64,000 bases of DNA, taken from positions 1 through 64,000 of the forward strand of contig JAKSTP010000006.1 of the NCBI GenBank assembly GCA_024402505.1, read 5' to 3'. Both the position numbers and the translations under genes were made by a program. Numbering within the stretch: position 1 is the stretch's first letter; each line of letters begins with the position of its first letter. Below are positions 1 to 8,574 of this stretch, piece by piece. The notes beneath the pieces are model-generated. The model saw only the letters and a list, made by a program, of their open reading frames with translations, ran no database searches and was not told the DNA's origin. This DNA is from Treponema sp. GTDB lineage: Bacteria > Spirochaetota > Spirochaetia > Treponematales > Treponemataceae.

Positions 1-156
1 CGGGAAATTGAAGTTGGAATGGAGCCACGATGGGTTCCTGTTGAAGACGCGATTGAAATTCTTTCAAAGCACAATGATTATGCCGAAACAGATGAAATGC
101 GCCGCGGTATGTATTTTCGCGAATATACAGCTTTGACTAATATTTTGAAGAATTAA
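1..156 (+). CDS. Probable NUDIX hydrolase, C-terminal fragment
   Basis: Only the last 51 codons are in the window; the start lies upstream. The visible part contains EPRWVPVEDAIEIL followed by a REYTALTNIL end. This resembles the C-terminal helix region of small NUDIX hydrolases, where a tryptophan-containing strand precedes an amphipathic helix. The catalytic NUDIX box itself would lie upstream and is not visible, so the family call is an inference. The stop codon lies 12 bases before the next start, so it may be co-transcribed with the acetyltransferase genes downstream. Confidence 0.45.
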   Translation, partial: REIEVGMEPRWVPVEDAIEILSKHNDYAETDEMRRGMYFREYTALTNILKN

Positions 157-168
157 AAGGATCAATCT

Positions 169-750
169 ATGTTAGAAATAATTCCTTTACCAAAAGAAAA
201 TTGGAAGGGTACAGTAATCCCTATGGTCACAAGAAACGACAGTTATTATGATGTAGAAATTTCTCCCATGGATTACAACGGCTGTTCTGTTCAGCTTGTA
301 AGAAAAGCCGCCGAGCAGGAAATTGTACATACTCCAGAGGAATATGATTTTCCTGACAGATTGTATCAGGATCATTGGGCAGAAGCAGAGGCCTATGGAG
401 TTGTTGGTGTAGACGGAAAAATGCTTGCCTGCATAGAAGTCTGTCCTGAATCATGGTCCAACAGACTTATGGTTACTGAACTTTGGGTTGACGAATCAAT
501 CAGGAAAATGGGTGTTGGCAAACGGCTCATGGACAAGGCTAAAGAAATTGCGGTTGAACAAAAGCGCCGTGCAATCATTCTGGAAACTCAGTCCTGCAAC
601 ACAAATGCCATCGGATTTTACTTGCACCAGGGATTCGAACTGATTGGCTTTGACAAATGCTGCTACCAGAATAATGATATTCAGCGCCACGAAGTAAGAA
701 TCAATCTTGGATATTTTTTTGATGTAAAAGGGAGATGGGGAGACAAATGA
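169..750 (+). CDS. GNAT family N-acetyltransferase
   Basis: A 193-residue protein with a GNAT fold in its C-terminal half: ELWVDESIRKMGVGKRLMD (about residues 104-122) is the acetyl-CoA pyrophosphate-binding motif A, and NAIGFYLHQGFE (about 145-156) is motif B. The N-terminal 70 residues are less conserved and probably shape the acceptor site, which cannot be read from sequence. An AAAGGA ribosome site precedes the start. It overlaps the next acetyltransferase by an ATGA junction, so the two are probably translationally coupled. Substrate unknown. Confidence 0.85.
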   Translation: MLEIIPLPKENWKGTVIPMVTRNDSYYDVEISPMDYNGCSVQLVRKAAEQEIVHTPEEYDFPDRLYQDHWAEAEAYGVVGVDGKMLACIEVCPESWSNRLMVTELWVDESIRKMGVGKRLMDKAKEIAVEQKRRAIILETQSCNTNAIGFYLHQGFELIGFDKCCYQNNDIQRHEVRINLGYFFDVKGRWGDK

Positions 751-1307
751 AAATAGAAAACATAAACTTTACATTAAAAGACGGGCGAAAAGCAGTACTT
801 CGAAATGGGCGCCAAAGTGATGCTCAGGGATTGTATGATTACCTTTTGAAGTCGGCAGCAGAAACTCATTTTATTTTGCGTGAACCTGAAGATTGCCAGC
901 GTTATTCAATAGAAGGCGAAGAAAAGATTATAAACGGCTCTTTGGAAAATCCGTGGCAGCTGATGCTGGTTTGCGAAGTAGATGGTGTGATTGCCGGAAA
1001 CTGCCAGATTGATTTTAATGGGAAAGTCAAACTGCATCACAGGGCAAATATTGGGATTGCTCTTTTGAAGGATTATTGGGGACAAGGCATTGGTTCCAAA
1101 ATGTTTGAAGTAATGATTACAGCTGCAAAAAACTTTGGTGGCGTAACCCGGCTTAATCTTGATGTAGTAGAAGGAAATGACCGAGCTCTTGCTTTGTATA
1201 AAAAATTCGGTTTTGAAGAAGTTTGCCGCTTCCCAGATGCACTTATGCTAAAAGACGGAACTTACCTTGCAGAAATAAGAATGACTAAAAAAATAAATGA
1301 GGAATAA
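747..1307 (+). CDS. GNAT family N-acetyltransferase
   Basis: A 186-residue single-domain acetyltransferase. The motif IALLKDYWGQGIGSKMFE (about residues 97-114) is a clear acetyl-CoA-binding motif A (Q-x-G-x-G), followed by LDVVEGNDRALALYKKFGFE, typical motif B of the RimJ/RimL type. I chose ATG at 747 because it overlaps the upstream TGA stop (ATGA) and is preceded by GGGGAG; an in-frame ATG at 735 lies inside the ribosome-site region. Acts on an unknown small molecule or protein N-terminus. Confidence 0.85.
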   Translation: MKIENINFTLKDGRKAVLRNGRQSDAQGLYDYLLKSAAETHFILREPEDCQRYSIEGEEKIINGSLENPWQLMLVCEVDGVIAGNCQIDFNGKVKLHHRANIGIALLKDYWGQGIGSKMFEVMITAAKNFGGVTRLNLDVVEGNDRALALYKKFGFEEVCRFPDALMLKDGTYLAEIRMTKKINEE

Positions 1308-1369
1308 TTGATTTATATTAAAGATAATCGTAAATTTTAAGAAAATTGCGGTTTACAGAAGGATACAAA

Positions 1370-1873
1370 ATGCGTAGAAAAGACAGAGAAATTACAGATT
1401 TTAAAAAACTTGTGGAAATGATTGATCATTGCGAAGTTATTCGCCTTGGCCTTTTTGATGATGTCGACAAAGATTTTCCTTACATTGTGCCGGTGAACTT
1501 TTCTTATGAAGCAGATGAAACTACCGGCGAAATCAATTTTTACATCCACGGTGCAATGGCCGGCCGAAAATACGAACTTTTAAAGAAGACTAAAAAATGT
1601 TCTTTCGAAATGGACAATCTTCTTAAAATCGATTATCTGTATGATTGCCACGACATTACTTCCCGCTACGAATGTGTAATGGGAACTGGGGTGGTTGAAG
1701 AAATCCCTGACAGCGAAAAAGAAAAAATCATGGAGGAAAAAGTTCTTTCACGCTGGGAGGAAGCCCGTACTTTCCAATGGAACCGAAATGCCTTGCCTCG
1801 TTGCGGCATGTTTAAAATCGTAGTTAAAACTATTTCTGGAAAATTAAATCCCCTTGGAAGCAGCGGCGATTAA
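1370..1873 (+). CDS. Pyridoxamine 5'-phosphate oxidase-like FMN-binding protein
   Basis: A 167-residue split-barrel flavin-binding protein of the PNPOx/NimA-like group. It opens with RRKDREITD and LVEMIDHCEVIRLGL, continues with YIVPVNFSYE and NFYIHGAMAGRKYELL (the usual FMN-contacting region), and ends with MFKIVVKTISGKLNP. This group includes 5-nitroimidazole reductases and uncharacterised flavin reductases, so the substrate is open. The start at 1370 has AGAAGGA seven bases upstream; an in-frame TTG at 1346 has no such site. Confidence 0.8.
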   Translation: MRRKDREITDFKKLVEMIDHCEVIRLGLFDDVDKDFPYIVPVNFSYEADETTGEINFYIHGAMAGRKYELLKKTKKCSFEMDNLLKIDYLYDCHDITSRYECVMGTGVVEEIPDSEKEKIMEEKVLSRWEEARTFQWNRNALPRCGMFKIVVKTISGKLNPLGSSGD

Positions 1874-1915
1874 TTAATTTCTTCATCTTAATCATTTTAC
1901 CTTCTATTTTATATC

Positions 1916-1944
1916 TAGACAAATATTGCAACAATATTTATAAG
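1916..1944 (+). promoter_or_regulatory. Promoter of ridA, apparently leaderless
   Basis: A -35 box TAGACA (1916-1921) and -10 box TATAAG (1939-1944) with a 17-base spacer. The ridA ATG is only five bases after the -10 box and no ribosome-binding site is present, so transcription should start at or next to the start codon. Confidence 0.6.
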
Positions 1945-1949
1945 TAATT

Positions 1950-2321
1950 ATGGAAAAAATCAGTACAAAAAATGCTCCTGCAGCAATTGGTCCATACTCA
2001 CAGGGTATGATTGTTGGAAATATGATTTACACTTCTGGCCAGATTCCTATTAATCCGGAAACTGGAAACATTGAGGTGGCAGATATTGAAGGTCAGGCTC
2101 ATCAGGCTTGCAAAAATATAAAAGCAGTTTTGGAAGCAGCCGGTTCTTCTTTGGAAAAAGTTGTAAAAACTACCTGTTTCCTTCAGAACATTTCAGACTT
2201 CGCAGCCTTTAACGCAGTTTACGAAAAATATTTCACTGGAAAACCAGCCCGCTCTTGTGTTGAGGTTGGTGCTCTTCCAAAAGGGGCACTGGTTGAAATT
2301 GAAGTAATCGCCGAAAAATAG
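1950..2321 (+). CDS. ridA: RidA family enamine/imine deaminase
   Basis: A 123-residue protein matching the full length of RidA (YjgF/YER057c). It hydrolyses reactive enamine and imine intermediates released by PLP enzymes such as threonine dehydratase, which protects branched-chain amino-acid synthesis. Diagnostic stretches are [23 protein letters not shown] and, near the end, [20 protein letters not shown], which carries the conserved arginine that binds the substrate carboxylate. It stands alone between unrelated genes and appears to be read from a leaderless promoter. Confidence 0.93.
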   Translation: MEKISTKNAPAAIGPYSQGMIVGNMIYTSGQIPINPETGNIEVADIEGQAHQACKNIKAVLEAAGSSLEKVVKTTCFLQNISDFAAFNAVYEKYFTGKPARSCVEVGALPKGALVEIEVIAEK

Positions 2322-2435
2322 GTGATCTGTCCCAGTCTTATTGATCAAAATTGGATAAGGCTGTAGGGATCTTAAGTCCGTTGTTTTTTTCAAAATATTC
2401 CATACAAGTAAGAATTTTACCAGGTGATAAAATAA

Positions 2436-3188
2436 TTAGCCCTGGGGGAAAAACACAAAATCATATTCCAAAGGGTCCACAAAGCCAAGTTTTTCTGCAA
2501 GTTTTACAGAAGCCGTGTTTTCCTTATCGCAAGCCCAGATTGGTTTTAGGCCCCGTTTTTCAATTTCTTCCAAAGTGCGAACACAGGCTGCAAATGCATA
2601 TCCCTTTTGCCGTTTTGATTCTTCTGTGATTATGCCTATTTCTGTAAATCCATTTGCAATAAAGGCCGCTTCACACTCGCTGCAGATTTCGCCGTTTTCC
2701 AAAGCATAATAGCCGAAAGTCTTTTTTAGGAAATCTTCCCTTGAACCGTATGTACTGAAGTGAAAATCTTTCCATTTAAGTTTTTCCAGAAGTTCTTCGC
2801 TGAAAGGGGCAAGTTCCACATTTTTGGGCTTTTCAGATACTGAGTTCCGCCTGGTGTATTCAAACCGTGGGATTACAATTCGTTTTTCATTTTCTTTTAA
2901 TGGAAGCAAAGGTCTCTCTTTTGTATTCCACACAACCTGAATCCATTTGGTTTTTATGATTTCCCGAAGTGTGTCTTCAATCCAGAAAAAATCCGCATCA
3001 TCACTTATGTAAACCCAGCTCATGTCCAGAACGCAGATGGCTTTTTTAGGTGCGGTCAGATTATCAACATAGGTTTTCCCCGGCAGCGTTCCATTAAAAT
3101 AAGTCCAAAGTGCCGAACGGTTAGGCTGATACTTTTTGAACAACCCCACAATCAGATTTTTGTTTTCCTCAGGTAATTGTAACAGCAT
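2436..3188 (-). CDS. GNAT acetyltransferase of the PF12746 type
   Basis: A 250-residue protein. The N-terminal half, with FKKYQPNRSALWTYFNG and DADFFWIEDTL, resembles the GNAT_acetyltran family related to zwittermicin self-resistance proteins. The C-terminal half has the acetyl-CoA loop EESKRQKGYAFAACV and KPIWACDKENTASVKLAEKL. A strong TAGGAGG site precedes the start at 3188, with TATTAT further upstream. It is transcribed away from the toxin-antitoxin pair to its right. Substrate unknown. Confidence 0.8.
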   Translation of the reverse strand: MLLQLPEENKNLIVGLFKKYQPNRSALWTYFNGTLPGKTYVDNLTAPKKAICVLDMSWVYISDDADFFWIEDTLREIIKTKWIQVVWNTKERPLLPLKENEKRIVIPRFEYTRRNSVSEKPKNVELAPFSEELLEKLKWKDFHFSTYGSREDFLKKTFGYYALENGEICSECEAAFIANGFTEIGIITEESKRQKGYAFAACVRTLEEIEKRGLKPIWACDKENTASVKLAEKLGFVDPLEYDFVFFPQG

Positions 3189-3266
3189 AATAACTTCCTC
3201 CTACCGTAAATAATAGACACAAGGGCCCTATAAGGCAAGAGAAAAATGAGTTGGGTTTCGAATATC

Positions 3267-3313
3267 TTGACGATTTGTGTAAAAGGTATTACTTTGTAAG
3301 TAAGAGGTATTAC
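3267..3313 (+). promoter_or_regulatory. Promoter and direct-repeat operator of the DinJ/YafQ pair
   Basis: TTGACG (3267-3272) and TACTTT (3290-3295) form a plausible promoter with 17-base spacing. The 9-mer AGGTATTAC occurs twice, at 3284-3292 and 3305-3313, exactly 21 bases (two helical turns) apart. The second copy ends one base before the antitoxin ATG. This fits cooperative binding by the antitoxin on one DNA face, the usual autoregulation of such operons; binding is inferred. Confidence 0.5.
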
Positions 3314-3314
3314 C

Positions 3315-3584
3315 ATGGCTACAGTTAGTATAAAAATGGATGATGTTACAAAAACTAAGTTTTCGGAATTCTGTGAATCTGTAGGACTTACTACTTCAGC
3401 TGTAATAAATATGTTTGCAAAACGAGTTGTTCGTGATAATAAAATCCCTTTTGAAATTACTGGAGCCCCAGAACCTTCAGAACAGTTTTTAGCTGCAATA
3501 AAAGAAGCTGAAGAAATTGCATCAAATCCAAATGGAAAAGGTTTTGTTTCTGTAGATGAACTTTTTAAGGATCTTAATGCATGA
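3315..3584 (+). CDS. RelB/DinJ family antitoxin
   Basis: An 89-residue ribbon-helix-helix antitoxin. TVSIKMDDVTKTKFSEFCES and the following GLTTSAVINMFAKRVV form the DNA-binding strand and helices typical of DinJ; PFEITGAPEPSEQF leads into the toxin-wrapping tail. It is the first gene of a two-gene unit and overlaps the toxin gene by four bases (ATGA). It should neutralise the YafQ-like RNase and repress its own promoter, which has paired direct repeats just upstream. Confidence 0.9.
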   Translation: MATVSIKMDDVTKTKFSEFCESVGLTTSAVINMFAKRVVRDNKIPFEITGAPEPSEQFLAAIKEAEEIASNPNGKGFVSVDELFKDLNA

Positions 3585-3862
3585 AATATGAGCTTTTATA
3601 CACTTCTCAATTCAAAAAAAGTTACAAGCTCTGTGTGAAACGCGGTTATCCTATTGAAGAACTTGCTGCTGTAATCACAAAGCTTGCAGACGACATCCCT
3701 CTTGAAGAAAAATACCATGATCATGAACTCACCGGCCAACTTAAAGGAATTCGTGAATGTCATATTCGTCCAAACTGGCTTTTAGAATACAAAAAAACAG
3801 AATCAAAGCTTATTCTTACACTTATCGATACTGGCACTCATTCTGATTTATTTAAGAAATAA
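3581..3862 (+). CDS. YafQ family mRNA interferase toxin
   Basis: A 93-residue RelE/YafQ-fold ribosome-dependent endoribonuclease. Features seen: LLYTSQFKKSYKLC at the N-terminus, the YHDHELTGQLKG and ECHIRPNWLLEY region that in YafQ carries catalytic histidines and aspartate, and a terminal THSDLF with the conserved histidine. All expected catalytic positions appear present, so the toxin is probably active. It is translationally coupled to the antitoxin. Confidence 0.9.
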   Translation: MKYELLYTSQFKKSYKLCVKRGYPIEELAAVITKLADDIPLEEKYHDHELTGQLKGIRECHIRPNWLLEYKKTESKLILTLIDTGTHSDLFKK

Positions 3863-3891
3863 TAATTGATTTACTTTAAGAAAAACTACAG

Positions 3892-4275
3892 TTACTTTTT
3901 TAAGGATTTGTAGGAAGGTTCAGCTTCGGCTAAGGATTGAACCAATTGCTTTACAGTTTTTTGTCTTTCTTCAGAGAGTAATTCACAATTTGCTATTAGG
4001 TCATGGTATTTACGATACAGATTTATTTGTTTTTGAACTTCTATTCTATTATCAGGGTTATTATTATTTTGTAAAAATGCAGCAGCCCCTATAAACTCAT
4101 CTACGGAAACATTCAAATATCTACAAACTTTTAATCCCTCTGAAAATTTTGGCTCGCTATCCCTTTGGATTGCTCTATCAATTGTTTGAGATTTAATTCC
4201 AGTACCTATCGCCAATTCCTTTCTGGGAATACCCCTGAAATTTAAATAAGCATCTACATTTTTCCAAAAACCCAT
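3892..4275 (-). CDS. XRE-family transcriptional regulator, likely R-M controller
   Basis: A 127-residue protein. The N-terminus (about residues 5-60) is a Cro/C1 helix-turn-helix: RGIPRKELAIGTGIKSQTIDRAIQRDSEP and then LKVCRYLNVSVDEFI. The rest is helical and charged. It is divergent from the type III mod-res operon with a shared 130-base control region containing four related ATAACA-nn-TGTTAT sites. Timing control of the restriction genes, as by C-proteins, is an inference from this arrangement. The ribosome site is weak. Confidence 0.8.
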   Translation of the reverse strand: MGFWKNVDAYLNFRGIPRKELAIGTGIKSQTIDRAIQRDSEPKFSEGLKVCRYLNVSVDEFIGAAAFLQNNNNPDNRIEVQKQINLYRKYHDLIANCELLSEERQKTVKQLVQSLAEAEPSYKSLKK

Positions 4276-4287
4276 TCCAATAGTCTA

Positions 4288-4387
4288 TGTACAACTGTTA
4301 TTTCTTTCTTGTTTTTGATAACACATGTTATTATAATTTAATAAATAACAACTGTTATCTATTTTGTTATTATGCAACCATTGTTAT
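4288..4387. promoter_or_regulatory. Divergent promoter region with four operator-like sites
   Basis: Two perfect 6-2-6 palindromes, ATAACA-CA-TGTTAT (4318-4331) and ATAACA-AC-TGTTAT (4345-4358), are flanked by two copies with one degenerate half (4288-4301 and 4374-4387). Centres are 27-30 bases apart. Between them, TTGTTT (4309-4314) and TATAAT (4332-4337) make a rightward promoter for mod, and the overlapping ATTATA (4330-4335) gives a leftward -10 for the regulator gene. The sites cover both promoters. Confidence 0.65.
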
Positions 4388-4405
4388 CAATGATAGGGAA
4401 GGAAA

Positions 4406-6121
4406 ATGTCTACCAATATTTCAAAACAAAAACGCGATGCTTTATTAGATAAAATAACTCAAATTAAAAACTTCATTTCAGCTTCCCCTCAGGATGAGAA
4501 CACTGAAAATCTTTTAGCTTATATTGGCGAACTTACAAAAGAAATTAATGGAAAAAAATACGGTCTTGTTTTTGAAGAACACCGAGAAAAAATAGATGAA
4601 CTTCTGGAAGAAAATGCCCCTGTTTTAGTTGAAGACGAAAGCCTTTTTATAGATAACGGCGGCCAGATGAACTTTCTTATTGAAGGCGACAATCTTGCTG
4701 CATTGAAGTTGCTGGAAAAGACTCATAAGGGGAAGATTGATGTGATTTACATTGATCCACCTTATAATCGCGGAACTAAAGCAAATAAAGATTTTATGTA
4801 TGATGATTGCTATATTGATGACACAGATGAATATAAACATTCAAAATGGATTTCCTTTATATCAAAAAGATTAGAAATTGCAAAAAAGCTATTAACCCAT
4901 GATGGCATAATGTTTATTTCAATTGATGAACATGAGGTAGAAAACTTAAAACTATTATGTAATGAAATTTTTTATGAGAAAAATACGGAATTTTTAATTT
5001 GGCGAAAGAATGGAAAACAAGGTAACACGAAAAAGATTTTAAGATTCAAAAATACTCATGAATATATTATTGCATGTTATATGAATCGTGAAGAAAAGCG
5101 TTTAGGAAAGTGTAAATTATTTCCTAACTGGAAAAATGACTATCCTAATCCGGATAATGATCCACGTGGAAACTATAAAGCTGGAAACATATCATTAATG
5201 GAAGAAAAATCAGATCCACAATCTCCAAATTATTATACAGTTACTACTCCAAGTGGAAAACAATATACAAGAGAATGGTTTATTTCAAAAGAGGAATTCG
5301 AAAGACTTGATAATGATAAAATTGAAAATTCAGATGGAATTCTTCTTGGTCGAATTTATTATCCTAATAACGGAGATGGTGTTCCTGCTCTAAAGATTTT
5401 TAAATCAGAAGAACAATATTATTATTTTGATTCTATTATCGATGAAATGGGAACTTTTACAGATGCTAAAGATGAATTGGTTCCATTATTTAACGATAGG
5501 GACGCTTTTGATACCCCAAAACCAGTTAAACTTATACAAGAAATAATTCGTATTTCACAACCAGAACTTCAAATAAACAAAAGAAAATCATCCACCATCC
5601 TCGACTTCTTCGCTGGTAGTGGCACAACCGGTCATGCCGTAATGAAATTAAATGCAGAAGATGGCGGAAATCGTAAATTCATTCTTTGTACAAACAATCA
5701 AAATAACATCTGTAGAGATATTACTTATGAACGCCTTCGTACTGTTATCTCTGGAAAACGTAAAGACGGATCAGACTATGATGAAAGTTATCCCGCATCC
5801 CTAAAATACTTCAAAATCGACTACCTTCCTATCAAGGACAAGATGTACTACGAATATGCTGACGAACTTCTGGAACATGTAAAAGAACTTGTTGAACTGG
5901 AAAATGCAATCGACTTTAATTCAAATAAATCAGTTACAATTGTTCTTGACGACGATGAACTGGATGACTTCGTAGAAAACATTTCTGATTATCCTGAATG
6001 TAAAACTCTTTATATGGGTCATGATGTTTTAACTTCATACCAGCAGGAACAAACTATTAAAGCTCACGGAATTACCATAAATACTGTTCCGGATTATTAC
6101 TACAGAGATTTGGCAAACTAG
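4406..6121 (+). CDS. mod: Type III restriction-modification methyltransferase (Mod)
   Basis: A 571-residue DNA methyltransferase of the beta class: the catalytic motif DPPY (residues 117-120) comes before the S-adenosylmethionine-binding motif FAGSG (402-406), with a long target-recognition region between them. It should methylate adenine in a short asymmetric site and also form the DNA-recognition subunit of the Mod-Res restriction complex. The N-terminal 110 residues include a helical region typical of type III Mod. A GGGAAGGA site precedes the ATG. The res gene starts nine bases after the stop. The target sequence cannot be read. Confidence 0.93.
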   Translation: MSTNISKQKRDALLDKITQIKNFISASPQDENTENLLAYIGELTKEINGKKYGLVFEEHREKIDELLEENAPVLVEDESLFIDNGGQMNFLIEGDNLAALKLLEKTHKGKIDVIYIDPPYNRGTKANKDFMYDDCYIDDTDEYKHSKWISFISKRLEIAKKLLTHDGIMFISIDEHEVENLKLLCNEIFYEKNTEFLIWRKNGKQGNTKKILRFKNTHEYIIACYMNREEKRLGKCKLFPNWKNDYPNPDNDPRGNYKAGNISLMEEKSDPQSPNYYTVTTPSGKQYTREWFISKEEFERLDNDKIENSDGILLGRIYYPNNGDGVPALKIFKSEEQYYYFDSIIDEMGTFTDAKDELVPLFNDRDAFDTPKPVKLIQEIIRISQPELQINKRKSSTILDFFAGSGTTGHAVMKLNAEDGGNRKFILCTNNQNNICRDITYERLRTVISGKRKDGSDYDESYPASLKYFKIDYLPIKDKMYYEYADELLEHVKELVELENAIDFNSNKSVTIVLDDDELDDFVENISDYPECKTLYMGHDVLTSYQQEQTIKAHGITINTVPDYYYRDLAN

Positions 6122-6130
6122 GAGGGACTT

Positions 6131-8395
6131 ATGAATATCAATCTTTTACCTTTTCAGAATTTTGCTATTGCAGATTTACAGAACGCCGTTGAATCTGGTT
6201 ATAAAGAAATCATCTTAAAAAGCTGTACCGGAAGTGGAAAAACAATCATCCTTACTCACTTTATGGATGAATATCTTAAGTGCCACAACAACACTGTCTT
6301 TATGTGGTTTACTCCTGGAAAAGGAAATCTTGAAGAGCAAAGCAAGAAAAAGATGGATACTTATATTCATAATGCTCAGACAAAACTTTTAAGCGACATT
6401 ATGACTTCTGGTTTTTCTGATGGAGATTGCTGTTTCATAAACTGGGAACTTTTAAACAAAGATAAAAATAATGCTCGCAAAGAAGGTGAGCATACTAATT
6501 TTGATGAATATGTAAAAAAAGCCTTAGATAGTGGTCTGGAATTCAAACTGATTATTGACGAAAGTCATGTGGCTAACACTGTAAAAACAAAAGGTATTGT
6601 TGATATTTTTAATACAAATACAATTATTCGTGCCAGTGCAACTCCAAAAGGTTATGATAAATCAGCCAAAGTAATTGAAATAGACGAAGCCGATGTCATA
6701 AATCAGGGACTGATAAAAAAACTTTTAGTTATTAACGAAGGTTTTGGACTGATAGAAGGCAAAACTCTGGAAGACAATCAAGTTGATTTTTTGCTTTCAA
6801 AGGCCCTGGAAAAACAAAGACTGTTACGTTCAAAATTTTTGAAACGTGGATTGAATATTAATCCTCTTATTCTCGTTCAAATGCCAAATACTTCTGATGC
6901 TTTACTCGAAAGTATTGAAAACTGGTTTGAAAATCAAAAGATTTCTTACGAAAATGGTCAGCTGGCAATCTGGATGAGCGAAAAAGGTAAAAAATCTGGT
7001 GGAATTACCATGCATGAAAATCTGGAAGGAATAGAAAAGAATGATGCAATTCCAGTGGCTATGATTTTCAAAATGGCAGTTGCAACAGGATGGGACTGTC
7101 CCCGTGCACATATCCTTGTAAAGCTTCGTGACAACATGGGTGAAGCTTTTGAAATCCAAACTTTTGGTCGTATTCGCCGAATGCCAGAAGCAAAACACTA
7201 TCAGGATGATGATTTAGACAGTTGCTACCTCTATACTTTGGATGAAAAATTTGTAGAAGGTGCAAAAGATCAGATTGGTAAAGGTGCTTTGGATGCATCT
7301 TTAATCAATCTTAAACCAGAATATAAAGAAATTGAACTTGTCAGTGAACAACGCCCAGATGTAGAAGAACCTAATGATTCAAAAAAAGCTGTTGCTTCCA
7401 TTACTGAACATTTCAAAACAAAGTACAAACTTTCTGAAAATGCTGAGGAAAATCAGAAAAAAATGGAAACAGATGGTTATATATTTACAGATTACATAAC
7501 CAACTCCACAAAATATGGAAGCATTCATTTATCCTCACAAGTTGATCAATTAAAGGAAGTTGATTTTAAAACTCCGTTAAATACTCATACGCACGGTCGT
7601 GAATATCATCATCAGGTTGGTCGAATCAGTACAGATGTCAGTCTTGAATATGATAAGGTGAATGCAATTGTTCGTCGTTTATTTTGCCAGCCTTCATTCA
7701 AAAAAGATACAGGGAAAAAAATCTCGAAATTGTTAAAGCTCGATACCCGCCCATTGTACGCTTTTGTAATCAATAACATTGATTTACTCCGTGAAGATTT
7801 TAAAGAGGCAATGACAGAACAAACAGCACAAGGAAGTTTAGGAATAAATTCAGGTGCTGTAGTTCAAAAAGCTTTTAGATTTCCTCAACAATGTTTATTT
7901 ACATATAACTCCAAAGAGATGTCCCAAAAGATTTTTTCCAAGAACGTTTATGCAAATTATTTGGAATCCGCTGAAATTAGATCCTCTGGAGAAAAAGCTT
8001 TTGAACGATTCTGTGAAAAAAATGATTTTGTTCAGTGGTTTTATAAAAATGGTGACAAAGGTTCCGAATATTATTCTGTAATATATGAAGACAATAATGG
8101 AAAACAAAGAGCTTTTTATCCGGATTATGTTGTTGGAACCAATGAAGGAATCTGGATTATAGAAACAAAAGGTGGAGAAGATAAATCAGGCAATAGTCAG
8201 GATATAGATAAATTCTCACCTAAAAAATTTGAAGCTTTAAAAAATTACATTTCTATTCAACAAAAAGATGGTAAAAATATATTTGGTGGATTCGTCAGAA
8301 GAGATGGCAGTGATAATCTCTGCATTTGTACAGATAAATACTCTGAACAAATAATAACTCCTAACTGGAAGTTGTTGGAAGAAATTTTTAAATGA
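6131..8395 (+). CDS. res: Type III restriction enzyme, helicase-nuclease subunit (Res)
   Basis: A 754-residue superfamily 2 ATPase with a C-terminal nuclease. Walker A is CTGSGKT (residues 32-38), the DEAD/H motif is DESH (about 143-146), SATP follows near residue 174, and ATGWDCPRAHI and GRIRRMP mark the second RecA-like domain. Near the end, FYPDYVVGTNEG and WIIETKGGED (about residues 660-683) form a PD-(D/E)XK nuclease core. It cuts DNA carrying unmethylated sites recognised by Mod. It is somewhat short for Res proteins but all motifs are present. Its stop overlaps a small downstream gene. Confidence 0.92.
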   Translation: MNINLLPFQNFAIADLQNAVESGYKEIILKSCTGSGKTIILTHFMDEYLKCHNNTVFMWFTPGKGNLEEQSKKKMDTYIHNAQTKLLSDIMTSGFSDGDCCFINWELLNKDKNNARKEGEHTNFDEYVKKALDSGLEFKLIIDESHVANTVKTKGIVDIFNTNTIIRASATPKGYDKSAKVIEIDEADVINQGLIKKLLVINEGFGLIEGKTLEDNQVDFLLSKALEKQRLLRSKFLKRGLNINPLILVQMPNTSDALLESIENWFENQKISYENGQLAIWMSEKGKKSGGITMHENLEGIEKNDAIPVAMIFKMAVATGWDCPRAHILVKLRDNMGEAFEIQTFGRIRRMPEAKHYQDDDLDSCYLYTLDEKFVEGAKDQIGKGALDASLINLKPEYKEIELVSEQRPDVEEPNDSKKAVASITEHFKTKYKLSENAEENQKKMETDGYIFTDYITNSTKYGSIHLSSQVDQLKEVDFKTPLNTHTHGREYHHQVGRISTDVSLEYDKVNAIVRRLFCQPSFKKDTGKKISKLLKLDTRPLYAFVINNIDLLREDFKEAMTEQTAQGSLGINSGAVVQKAFRFPQQCLFTYNSKEMSQKIFSKNVYANYLESAEIRSSGEKAFERFCEKNDFVQWFYKNGDKGSEYYSVIYEDNNGKQRAFYPDYVVGTNEGIWIIETKGGEDKSGNSQDIDKFSPKKFEALKNYISIQQKDGKNIFGGFVRRDGSDNLCICTDKYSEQIITPNWKLLEEIFK

Positions 8396-8574
8396 TTATG
8401 TTTGATAAAGTAAGCAAAAAACAAATGTTTCAAAAAGGTTTAGAACGCTGGCGTTCAAAATATGCAGATGAAATAAAACATAACTCCAGTGAAGAAATTG
8501 ATAAAATTTTCGCTCGAGAAAAAGATGATGAACCAATGGTTAGACATCCAGAAAATACAGCTCCCACTTCCTAG
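8392..8574 (+). CDS. Small protein equal to an antitoxin toxin-binding tail
   Basis: A 60-residue protein whose ATG overlaps the res stop (ATGA), so it is probably translated by coupling; an alternative ATG lies at 8398. It has no DNA-binding part. Its body, GLERWRSKYAD then EEIDKIF and EPMVRHPE, aligns with the C-terminal tail of the Phd-like antitoxin at 9464-9775 (LMEWREKASD, EEIDEIF, EPGLRHPE) and more weakly with the antitoxin at 11586-11855 (WLSKWREKYAD). Either a remnant of a lost antitoxin or a free-standing toxin-neutralising peptide. Its stop codon overlaps that of the convergent gene. Confidence 0.6.
   Translation: MIMFDKVSKKQMFQKGLERWRSKYADEIKHNSSEEIDKIFAREKDDEPMVRHPENTAPTS

Noticed and set aside
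2322..2435. An open minus-strand frame (about 37 codons) continuing past the acetyltransferase stop in another frame
   Set aside because: It has no start codon, and the acetyltransferase already ends at the family's usual point. A C/G run at the junction could be a frameshift site, but the extra sequence matches no known tail. Left as spacer without a clear function.
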